Shown piece after piece: positions 56,145 to 64,000 of a stretch of 64,000 bases of DNA; position 1 is the stretch's first letter; each line of letters starts with the position of its first letter. This DNA comes from Serratia proteamaculans (GTDB taxonomy: Bacteria > Pseudomonadota > Gammaproteobacteria > Enterobacterales > Enterobacteriaceae). A program made the translations under genes and the position numbers. The notes beneath the pieces were generated by a model. It was not told the DNA's origin. It saw only the letters and a program-made list of their open reading frames with translations, and made no database searches. The stretch lies in contig NZ_SWDE01000001.1 in NCBI RefSeq assembly GCF_013337185.1, positions 1,736,001 through 1,800,000 on the forward strand. The letters run 5' to 3'.

Positions 56145-56945
56145 CTAACCTGCTACGCGACTTTTCGCCTGCTTGGCCGCAGCACTGGTTGGGTATTGTT
56201 TTATCACCTGCTGGAACACGGCTTTGGCTTTATCGGCCTGCCCTTTTTCCTGCATGATGATACCCACCTTGTACATTGCGTCCGGCGCCTTAGGTGATTT
56301 TGCGTAATTCTTCACCACCACCGCATAATAGTAAGCCGCATCATCTTTCTTACCCTTGTTGTAGAACAACTGGCCCAGCCAATAGTTGGCGTTAGGCTGG
56401 TAAGTCGATTTTGGGTACTGTTTTACGAAGGACTGAAAAGCGGAAATAGCCTGGTCATACTGTTTTTTTTCCAGCGCCAATGAAACAGCGGCGTTGTAGT
56501 CGCTGTTTTCATCACCCGTGCTGGCCGGCGCTGCTGCTGTAGCGCCCGCAGAGGCACTGTCAGCGCCGTCAGTGGACGCAGCCGCTGCTGCCCCGCCTGC
56601 GGCACCCGCTGCAGCAGCGGAGCTCTGAGCGCCGCCCTGGCTGATGCTATCCATCTGTTGATAGATCTGCTTTTGGCGTTCAACAACCTGATTCAGTTGA
56701 TATTGGCTTTCCTGGATTTGCCCGCGGAGAGAGTCAATATCGCGCTGGTTGTCAGAGAGTTGTTGCTGGAGTTGGTTTAAAAGCTGGCCCTGAGCATTGC
56801 TGATGCGCTCAAGTGAGGTGACACGGTCTTCGACCGAGCCGGAGCCGACATTACTGATTGGCGCTTGGGCAGTAGCGGCCCATGGGACCGCTACGCCAAC
56901 CAGTAACGACAGACTCAACAAGTGACGTCTGAAGTTACTGTTCAT
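56145..56945 (-). CDS. cpoB: Cell division coordinator CpoB (YbgF), Tol-associated
   Basis: This 266-residue periplasmic protein has a signal peptide of about 27 residues (ending ATAQA). A trimerising coiled coil (about 35-105, many Gln/Leu heptads) follows, then an Ala/Ser-rich linker (about 108-142), and C-terminal TPR repeats (about 150-260). It links peptidoglycan synthesis by PBP1B to Tol constriction. It is the last gene of the tol-pal operon, 9 bp after pal. Confidence 0.95.
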   Translation of the reverse strand: MNSNFRRHLLSLSLLVGVAVPWAATAQAPISNVGSGSVEDRVTSLERISNAQGQLLNQLQQQLSDNQRDIDSLRGQIQESQYQLNQVVERQKQIYQQMDSISQGGAQSSAAAAGAAGGAAAAASTDGADSASAGATAAAPASTGDENSDYNAAVSLALEKKQYDQAISAFQSFVKQYPKSTYQPNANYWLGQLFYNKGKKDDAAYYYAVVVKNYAKSPKAPDAMYKVGIIMQEKGQADKAKAVFQQVIKQYPTSAAAKQAKSRVAG

Positions 56946-56954
56946 GCGATTCTC

Positions 56955-57470
56955 TTAGTAAACCAGAACTGCACGACGGTTTTTAGCATAAGCCGCTTCG
57001 TCGTGGCCCAGTACTGCTGGTTTTTCTTTACCGTAAGAAACGATAGAGATCTGGTCAGCAGAAACGCCTTTACCTTGCAGGTACATTTTGACTGAGTTAG
57101 AACGACGCTCACCCAGGGCAATGTTGTATTCCGGCGTACCGCGTTCGTCCGCGTGGCCTTCTACGGTCACTTTGTAAGACGGGTTGTTACGCAGGAATGC
57201 AGCGTGCGCGTCCAGCATCTGAGCGAACTCAGAGCTCACGTCATACTTGTCCAGGCCGAAGTAAACAATGTTGTTCTTCTGCAGTTCTTGCATCTGCAGA
57301 CGAGCTTGTTCTTCAGAAGACAGGTTGCTGCTGCCATTTTCTGTACCAGTGCCAGCGCCAGCGCCCATACCAGATTGGTCGTTGTTTGCGCTTTTGTTAG
57401 AACTACAAGCCGCTACAGCCAGAACTGGCAGTGCCAGCAGAAGCCCTTTCAGCACTTTGTTCAGTTGCAT
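56955..57470 (-). CDS. pal: Peptidoglycan-associated lipoprotein
   Basis: This 171-residue outer-membrane lipoprotein has lipobox LAVAAC with the acylated Cys21. The C-terminal OmpA-like domain binds peptidoglycan ([22 protein letters not shown]). The ATG at 57470 (MQLNKVLKG) is the family start; nine further codons are open upstream. It pairs with TolB. Confidence 0.97.
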   Translation of the reverse strand: MQLNKVLKGLLLALPVLAVAACSSNKSANNDQSGMGAGAGTGTENGSSNLSSEEQARLQMQELQKNNIVYFGLDKYDVSSEFAQMLDAHAAFLRNNPSYKVTVEGHADERGTPEYNIALGERRSNSVKMYLQGKGVSADQISIVSYGKEKPAVLGHDEAAYAKNRRAVLVY

Positions 57471-57514
57471 TTCTTTAATCCTTTTATAGTTTGCCATACA
57501 TATTTACACATGCA

Positions 57515-58807
57515 TCACAGATACGGCGACCAGGCAGGTGCTTTGACCTGTCCATCAGTTGCCGGAAGACGCGCTTTAAAACGCCCATCAGTCGATACCA
57601 GTTGCAGCACGGAGCCCATACCTTGCGTGGAGCTATAGATCACCATGGTGCCATTTGGCGCAATACTAGGCGTTTCGTCCAGGAAGGTGTTGGTCAAAAC
57701 TTGAACTGCACCCGATCCGAGATCTTGTTTGGCGATATGCTGAGCACCACCGTTGGTACTCACCATCACCAGGAATTTACCATCAGAGCTGACTTCAGAA
57801 TCCTGATTCTGAGAGCCTTCCCATGTCAGACGCTGTGACGCGCCGCCACTGGCACTGATTTTATAAATCTGTGGTCTGCCGCCCTGATCGGAGGTATAGG
57901 CCAGAGACTGCCCATCCGGGAACCAAGACGGTTCGGTATTGTTGCTGCGCCCGTCGGTGAGTTGGGTAATCTGGCCAGAGCCAAGATTCATCACGTACAG
58001 GTTCAGGCTACCGCTTTTGGACAGTACAAAGGCCAGGCGGCTGCCGTCCGGTGAGAACGCCGGCGCACCGTTGTGACGCGGGAACGAAGCGATCTGACGA
58101 ATAGCACCGTTAGCCAGGGTCTGCACTACCAGCGCAGAACGGCCGCTTTCAAAGGTCACGTACGCCAGTTTGCTGCCGTCCGGCGACCAGGCCGGGGACA
58201 TCAAAGGTTCTGGTGAACGATGTACCGTAAACTGGTTATAGCCGTCGTAATCCGCTACGCGCAGCTCATACGGGAATTTCCCGCCGTTGGTCTGCACTAC
58301 GTAAGCAATACGGGTACGGAATGCGCCCTTGATACCGGTCAGCTTCTCAAACACTTCGTCACTGGCGGTGTGAGCAGAATAACGCAACCATTGTTTGGTC
58401 ACTTTATACTGGTTCTGCGCCAGAACGGTGCCTGGTGAGCCCGAAGTGTCCACCAGTTGATAAGAGATCAGGTAGCCGCCGTCTGCACCAGGTTGCACCT
58501 GGCCGACCACGACCGCGTCAATGCCCAATGCAGTCCAGGCCGCCGGCGTCACCTCAGACGCGGTGGTCGGTTGCTGCGGCATACGCGCCACATCAATTGG
58601 GTTGAATTTGCCGCTGTTGCGCAAGTCTGCGCCGACAATCTTGCCAATATCTTCCGGAGGCGTGCCTGGGCCAGCCCATTTAAACGGCACCACGCCAATC
58701 GGACGAGCGGAGTCGACCCCTTGGGTGATTTCAATGCGAACTTCCGCGTGAAGAACGGATGCCCACAGTATTAAAAAACCTAGCGCTACTCGAAATGCCT
58801 GCTTCAT
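57515..58807 (-). CDS. tolB: Tol-Pal system beta-propeller protein TolB
   Basis: This 430-residue periplasmic protein has a signal peptide of about 21 residues (VLHA/EVRIE). It has an N-terminal alpha/beta domain (about 22-160), then a six-bladed propeller with repeated [15 protein letters not shown]-type blades. It binds Pal and TolA. It lies 44 bp before pal and 133 bp after tolA. Confidence 0.97.
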   Translation of the reverse strand: MKQAFRVALGFLILWASVLHAEVRIEITQGVDSARPIGVVPFKWAGPGTPPEDIGKIVGADLRNSGKFNPIDVARMPQQPTTASEVTPAAWTALGIDAVVVGQVQPGADGGYLISYQLVDTSGSPGTVLAQNQYKVTKQWLRYSAHTASDEVFEKLTGIKGAFRTRIAYVVQTNGGKFPYELRVADYDGYNQFTVHRSPEPLMSPAWSPDGSKLAYVTFESGRSALVVQTLANGAIRQIASFPRHNGAPAFSPDGSRLAFVLSKSGSLNLYVMNLGSGQITQLTDGRSNNTEPSWFPDGQSLAYTSDQGGRPQIYKISASGGASQRLTWEGSQNQDSEVSSDGKFLVMVSTNGGAQHIAKQDLGSGAVQVLTNTFLDETPSIAPNGTMVIYSSTQGMGSVLQLVSTDGRFKARLPATDGQVKAPAWSPYL

Positions 58808-58940
58808 CTCATCTCCCTTATCCAGGCGGAATGCCTGCGATAAATTAGCAGAATTTTAACAAACCAACTCAAACAAAACTACATAATCCCTGTTGGTTAC
58901 CTTAGTACATCCCTGCGATATGACTCAGTAAGAACAACAC

Positions 58941-60200
58941 TTATTGAGGTTTGAATTCAAGGGTCGCATTCTTAAAGTGCTGATAAATAGCGTCGCTTGT
59001 AGGTTTCGGAATCTTTGCCTGATTCGCAGCGGTTACTGCTGCCTGGCACAGAGCAGGATCCCCCCCCACCGCTTTCACATCAAGCAATAAGCCATCGGGC
59101 CCCAGCTTGATACGTAGATCACAGGTCTTACCGATGAACAAACTAGGGTCATAGAACTTATTCTGAATCGCTGTGCGAATTTGTCCCGCATAACTATCAA
59201 TATCGGCCCCACTGGCACCCGCGGTCTTGGCATTGCCCTGACCGGCAGGTTTACCGTCACCTTTCTGCTTACCGCCGCCTTTCGGCGCGTTTTTGCCGTC
59301 CGCCAGGCCACCCATAAGATCTGCAACGTCAGCCGATTGCGCAGCAGCTGCAGCGGCCGCTTTCTTCTTGGCATCTGCGGCTTTCTTGGCCGCGGCCTTT
59401 TCAGCAGCAGCGGCTTTTTTCTCTGCCTCTGCGGCCGCTTTCTTCTCGGCATCCGCAGCCGCTTTTTTCTCAGCCTTCTCAGCTTCTGCGGCAGCCTTCT
59501 TCTCGGCGTCGGCAGCGGCTTTTTTCTCTGCAGCAGCTTCGGCAGCCGCGGCTTTCTTCGCTTCTTCCGCCTGTTTCTTGGCGGTAGCCGCGGCGGCAGC
59601 TTCTTTCTTGGCTTCAGACTCGGCTTTCTTCTGCGCGTCTGCCTGTGCCTTGGCGACTTTATCCGCTTCGGCCTTGGCCTTGGCGGCAGCGGCTTCCGCT
59701 ACTTTCTGTTGTTCTTTGGCTTTCGCCGCGGCGTTCTCCGCCACTTTTTGCTGTTCAGCCGCCTGCTTTTGTTGCTCCGCCGCTTGCTTTTGCTGCTCTG
59801 CGGCCTGCTTTTGCTGTTCAGCCTGTTCTTTCGCGTCCTGAGCCGCTTTTTCCTGCGCGGTCAAACGCTCTTTCTCCAGCTCTTTCAGGCGCTGTTGTTC
59901 CGCCGCCTGCTTCTGCTGAAGTTCTTCGGCCTGTTGCTCCGCTTTTTTCTGGCGCTGCTTTTCAGCACGCTGCGCGTCGTTACTCTGCTGTTGCTGGCGG
60001 TTGTACTGCTCCACCACTGCTCCAGGATCGACCATCACTGCACCAACGACCGAACCGTCGCCGCCACCGCCGGCACTACTCATTTCGACGTTTTCTTGCA
60101 GCGAGCCCCAAATCAGCAGGGCAATCAATACAAAGTGCAGAACGACCGAAACAATAACGGCGCGGTTCAGCTTATCGTTTTGCTCAGTTGCCTTTACCAA
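58941..60200 (-). CDS. tolA: Tol-Pal protein TolA
   Basis: This 419-residue energy-transducing protein has a cytoplasmic N-terminus, a membrane helix (VIVSVVLHFVLIALLIW, about 14-30), a very long Ala/Lys/Glu-rich helix (about 60-305, KKAAAEA repeats) and the C-terminal domain III with the paired cysteines (GKTCDLRIKL, DPALCQAA). It connects TolQR with TolB/Pal. The start is TTG at 60200 with GGGA upstream. The frame reaches back 15 codons to an ATG at 60245, but no similarity lies there. Confidence 0.94.
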   Translation of the reverse strand: MVKATEQNDKLNRAVIVSVVLHFVLIALLIWGSLQENVEMSSAGGGGDGSVVGAVMVDPGAVVEQYNRQQQQSNDAQRAEKQRQKKAEQQAEELQQKQAAEQQRLKELEKERLTAQEKAAQDAKEQAEQQKQAAEQQKQAAEQQKQAAEQQKVAENAAAKAKEQQKVAEAAAAKAKAEADKVAKAQADAQKKAESEAKKEAAAAATAKKQAEEAKKAAAAEAAAEKKAAADAEKKAAAEAEKAEKKAAADAEKKAAAEAEKKAAAAEKAAAKKAADAKKKAAAAAAAQSADVADLMGGLADGKNAPKGGGKQKGDGKPAGQGNAKTAGASGADIDSYAGQIRTAIQNKFYDPSLFIGKTCDLRIKLGPDGLLLDVKAVGGDPALCQAAVTAANQAKIPKPTSDAIYQHFKNATLEFKPQ

Positions 60201-60281
60201 AATAGATTCCCAAAAACTGGTGTTGCTTATACGGGGTTCCTGCACCGCAGCGCAGGAACCGGGTTGCCACTGACCTTAGGG

Positions 60282-60710
60282 TCAGATTGGCTGGGTCATC
60301 AGCCCCACGGAAGTGACGCCCGCCTGATGGAGAATATTCAATGCCTTGATAATCTCATCGTACGGAACTTCCTTCGCCCCACCGATCAAAAAGACCGTCT
60401 TGGGGTTGGCCGCCAAACGCGACTTGGCTTCGGCTGCAACCTGCTCCGGCGGCAACAGTTCCATGCGGTCATGATCCACCACCATGGTGTATTGGCCCAC
60501 GCCGGAAACCTCGAGGATCACCGGCGGGTTATCACTGCTGGACACCGCTTTGGAATCGGTGGCGTCCGGCAGATCAACCTCAACGCTCTGGGTGATGATC
60601 GGCGCGGTTGCCATAAAGATCAGCAACAGCACCAGCAACACGTCAAGCAGCGGCACTATGTTAATTTCGGACTTCAGCTCGCGCCGATTACGTCCACGAA
60701 CTCTCGCCAT
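60282..60710 (-). CDS. tolR: Tol-Pal protein TolR
   Basis: This 142-residue ExbD-family protein has one membrane helix with the proton-path Asp23 (INIVPLLDVLLVLLLIF) and a periplasmic domain that binds peptidoglycan. It lies 12 bp downstream of tolQ and 81 bp upstream of tolA. It works with TolQ as the proton channel stator. Confidence 0.97.
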   Translation of the reverse strand: MARVRGRNRRELKSEINIVPLLDVLLVLLLIFMATAPIITQSVEVDLPDATDSKAVSSSDNPPVILEVSGVGQYTMVVDHDRMELLPPEQVAAEAKSRLAANPKTVFLIGGAKEVPYDEIIKALNILHQAGVTSVGLMTQPI

Positions 60711-60722
60711 GCTACCTCCTAC

Positions 60723-61807
<1,085 letters not shown>

Positions 61808-61885
61808 TCTACTTCCCAGCAATGCAATTTAACGGTGCTACTATACGCAAGACGGATCGGGTTGGGAATGGGTTACAAGATGGGA

Positions 61886-61918
61886 ACGAAAATAATTATG
61901 GGCCGCGATGGCCCATAA
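61886..61918 (-). terminator. cyd operon terminator
   Basis: Perfect 9-bp stem TTATGGGCC / GGCCCATAA with a 5-base loop, followed on the minus strand by TTATTTTC. It is located 19 bp after ybgE. Confidence 0.8.
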
Positions 61919-61937
61919 CTTGGGGGTATAGCGGAGA

Positions 61938-62234
61938 TTATAAAGAAACGTAAAGTAATCCTGCGGCCAGGATCACAATTGCCGGAAGTGGCGCAAAAAA
62001 AGCTCGCCACAGGGTGCGTTGCGGTCGGAACCCGACGCCATGAACCACCCCGGCACAGACTGCCCAAATAAGCAGCAGCCCTTCCCAAATCTCCAGCGAG
62101 CTGGTCTTCGCCGCAAAGCGGGTCGGATCCCAGAAAATACAGCCCGCCAAAATCAACGCCAGCACCAGTGAAAGGGCCCGAACCGGGCCCTTGTCAGTGA
62201 TAGCGTACAGCTTGTCAGTCAGTGACAAACTCAT
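61938..62234 (-). CDS. ybgE: Cyd operon protein YbgE
   Basis: This 98-residue inner-membrane protein has three helices, similar to E. coli YbgE (AGCIFWDPTRFAAKTSSLEIW and GVVHGVGFRPQ). It is thought to assist the bd oxidase, but the function is unknown. The ATG at 62234 shares bases with the cydX stop (TGATG); the GTG one codon earlier is less likely. Confidence 0.92.
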   Translation of the reverse strand: MSLSLTDKLYAITDKGPVRALSLVLALILAGCIFWDPTRFAAKTSSLEIWEGLLLIWAVCAGVVHGVGFRPQRTLWRAFFAPLPAIVILAAGLLYVSL

Positions 62235-62347
62235 CACTTATCGTCTTGCTGTGCTTTTGAATCTTCGTGGTGCTCAAGCGCCAGCGCCGTGATGATGCCG
62301 AAGGCACAGGCAAGAAGCGTTCCGAGAATCCAGGCAAAATACCACAT
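62234..62347 (-). CDS. cydX: CydX, small subunit of cytochrome bd-I oxidase
   Basis: This 37-residue single-helix protein begins MWYFAWILGTLLACAFGIIT and ends ALALEHHEDSKAQQDDK, closely matching E. coli CydX (also 37 residues). It stabilises the haem site of CydAB. It overlaps ybgE by one base and lies 17 bp after cydB. Confidence 0.95.
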   Translation of the reverse strand: MWYFAWILGTLLACAFGIITALALEHHEDSKAQQDDK

Positions 62348-62364
62348 GGTTTAGCTCCCTATCC

Positions 62365-63504
62365 TTAATACAGCGAATGCTTGTTGTTCTCGATGAAGTT
62401 CTTATCGAGACGGCCGAACATTTTGTAGTACGACCAACTGGTGTACGCCAGAACGATAGGCACGAAGATCGCCGCGACAACGGTCATCACTTGCAACGTC
62501 AACAGGCTGGAGGTGGCATCCCACATGGTCAGGCTGATGTTAGGCACGGTGCTTGACGGCATCACGAACGGGAACATGGTCACCCCGGCGGTCAGGATCA
62601 CACAGGCAATGGTCAGCGACGAGGTCACAAACGCCAGCGCGTCTTTCGACAAGCGCGAGAACAGCACGGTGAACAGCGGCAGCACCACGCCCAGTGCAGG
62701 CAGTGCCCACAGCAGCGGATACTTGTTGAAGTTGATCAACCAGGCACCGGCCTGATGAGCCACTTCTTTACGCATCGGGTTTGACTCCGCCATGGTGTTC
62801 AGCGCCGAGGTAATCACATAACCGTCGATGCCTTTCACCAGCCAGATACCGCCCAACAGGAAGAACACCGCCATTACCAACGTGGATATCTGCGCCGCAG
62901 CGCGAGCACGCAGGTGAATTTCACCACTGGTACGCATCTGCAGGTAAGTGGCCCCCTGAGTCACCAGCATGGTCAAGCTGACCACGCCCGCCAACAGTCC
63001 AAACGGATTGAGCAGTTGGAAGAAGTTGCCGGTGTAGAACAGGCGCATGTACTCATCCATGTGGAACGGCACGCCCTGCAACAGGTTGCCGAACGCCACG
63101 CCGAATACCACCGCAGGCACGAAGCTACCGATAAAGATGCCCCAGTCCCACATGTTGCGCCAGCGGCTGCTCTCCAGCTTCGAGCGGTAGTCAAAACCGA
63201 CCGGGCGGAAGAACAAGGCTGACAGCACCAGGATCATGGCAACATAGAAACCGGAGAACGCCGCCGCATAGACCATCGGCCAGGCGGCGAACAGTGCGCC
63301 ACCGGCAGTGATCAGCCACACCTGGTTACCGTCCCAGTGTGGTGCGATGGAGTTGATCATCACCCGGCGCTCGGTATCGGTTTTACCGATAATGCGCACC
63401 AGGATGCCGACCCCCATGTCGAAACCGTCGGTGACGGCGAAACCGATCAGCAGTACGCCAATCAGGACCCACCAGATAAATCGCAGTACTTCATAATCAA
63501 ACAT
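62365..63504 (-). CDS. cydB: Cytochrome bd-I ubiquinol oxidase subunit II
   Basis: This 379-residue membrane protein has about nine helices. Typical segments are MFDYEVLRFIWWVLIGVLLIGFA, the DGFDMGVG quinol-oxidase motif and HWDGNQVWLITAGGALFAAWP. It forms the high-affinity oxidase with CydA and CydX, used at low oxygen. It lies 14 bp after cydA. Confidence 0.97.
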   Translation of the reverse strand: MFDYEVLRFIWWVLIGVLLIGFAVTDGFDMGVGILVRIIGKTDTERRVMINSIAPHWDGNQVWLITAGGALFAAWPMVYAAAFSGFYVAMILVLSALFFRPVGFDYRSKLESSRWRNMWDWGIFIGSFVPAVVFGVAFGNLLQGVPFHMDEYMRLFYTGNFFQLLNPFGLLAGVVSLTMLVTQGATYLQMRTSGEIHLRARAAAQISTLVMAVFFLLGGIWLVKGIDGYVITSALNTMAESNPMRKEVAHQAGAWLINFNKYPLLWALPALGVVLPLFTVLFSRLSKDALAFVTSSLTIACVILTAGVTMFPFVMPSSTVPNISLTMWDATSSLLTLQVMTVVAAIFVPIVLAYTSWSYYKMFGRLDKNFIENNKHSLY

Positions 63505-63518
63505 ACGTGGACTCCTGT

Positions 63519-64000
63519 TTAGCGCGCTTCCTGCACGGCGGCAGTCGGTTGTTCAAAGTGGTAGCGGCCAGTTTTCAGGCTGCTTGGACCCAGACGTGCA
63601 AATTTGAACATCAGGTACATTTCAGCCACCAGGAACAGGGTGTACAAGCCGCAAATCAGCCCCATCGAGAACAGAATGTCGCCCGCAGTCAGTGAAGAGT
63701 TGGCGACCGCCGTCGGCAGCACCTCACCAATCGCCCAAGGTTGACGGCCGTATTCAGCCACAAACCAGCCGGCTTCGATCGCGATCCACGGCAGCGGCAG
63801 GCCATACAGCGCCGCGCGGTGCAGCCATTTTCTCTGGCCAACACGGTTGCGGATCACGCTCCAGAACGACAGGCCGATAATCAACAGCATCAGCACGCCA
63901 CAGGCCACCATGATACGGAAGGCGAAGTACAGCGGTGCAACGCGTGGGATTGAGTCTTTGGTCGCCTGCTGGATCTGCGTTTCCGTCGCGTCGGTGACGT
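63519..64000 (-). CDS. cydA: Cytochrome bd-I ubiquinol oxidase subunit I, C-terminal part
   Basis: The 3' part of cydA enters from the right edge; about 160 codons are visible. The sequence IPRVAPLYFAFRIMVACG, then LYGLPLPWIAIEAGWFVAEYGRQPWAIGEVLPTAVA in pieces, and the end LGPSSLKTGRYHFEQ are those of CydA. An ATG at 63911 is internal and not the start. Haem ligand regions lie outside the window. Confidence 0.96.
   Translation of the reverse strand, partial: VTDATETQIQQATKDSIPRVAPLYFAFRIMVACGVLMLLIIGLSFWSVIRNRVGQRKWLHRAALYGLPLPWIAIEAGWFVAEYGRQPWAIGEVLPTAVANSSLTAGDILFSMGLICGLYTLFLVAEMYLMFKFARLGPSSLKTGRYHFEQPTAAVQEAR

Overview
The window is a continuous piece of enterobacterial chromosome. 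Gene content, protein similarity to E. coli and gene order (ybh-moa-uvrB-bio-mod-gal-gpmA-aroG-nadA-tRNA-tol-cyd) place it in the Enterobacterales. The fairly high GC, an ERIC element and the extra accessory genes suggest Serratia or a close relative in the Yersiniaceae. The genus is an inference and I cannot name the species.

Layout. 1-9.1 kb is an accessory or metabolic stretch: the end of an EamA exporter, a LysR regulator, an arylamine N-acetyltransferase, an Hsp31-like DJ-1 protein, dusC, a 2-hydroxyacid dehydrogenase, a universal stress protein, and an IclR regulator divergent from an EmrB/EmrA-type efflux pair. 9.1-16.6 kb carries rhlE divergent from cecR-ybhGFSR, with a perfect palindrome between them. 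16.6-21.5 kb holds ybhL, moaABCDE behind a molybdenum-cofactor riboswitch and a ModE-type site, and ybhK. 21.5-32.6 kb runs uvrB, a long intergenic region with a DARS1-like DnaA-box cluster, two accessory genes (an orphan UrtE-like ATPase and a tailspike-like beta-helix protein), then bioDCFB/bioA. 32.6-41.2 kb contains ybhB, pgl, ybhA, modABC, acrZ, modE and modF. 41.3-46.4 kb has an isochorismatase-like gene and a CPBP protease where galE stands in E. coli, then galTKM behind a retained gal operator. 46.6-54.9 kb carries psiF, gpmA, aroG, a TnpB-only insertion sequence that has cut the 5' part off a BvgS/EvgS-type kinase gene, zitB and nadA-pnuC. 55.1-56.0 kb is a Lys/Val tRNA cluster with unusual multi-hairpin spacer elements. 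56.1-64 kb is the Tol-Pal operon (ybgC-tolQRAB-pal-cpoB) and the end of cydABX-ybgE.

How the genes work together. Molybdate import (modABC), its sensor (modE) and molybdopterin synthesis (moa) form one regulon, with ModE-type palindromes at both modA and moaA. Biotin synthesis is a complete divergent bioA/bioBFCD locus around a BirA operator. The tol genes build the envelope-constriction machine, and the cyd genes the high-affinity bd oxidase with its small CydX subunit. The most unusual items are the covarying hairpin repeats in the tRNA cluster, the cargo genes beside the DARS1-like site, the TnpB element with its decapitated kinase neighbour, the isochorismatase-like protein lacking the nucleophilic cysteine, and the loss of galE from the gal operon. 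No CRISPR array, prophage or rRNA operon is visible.
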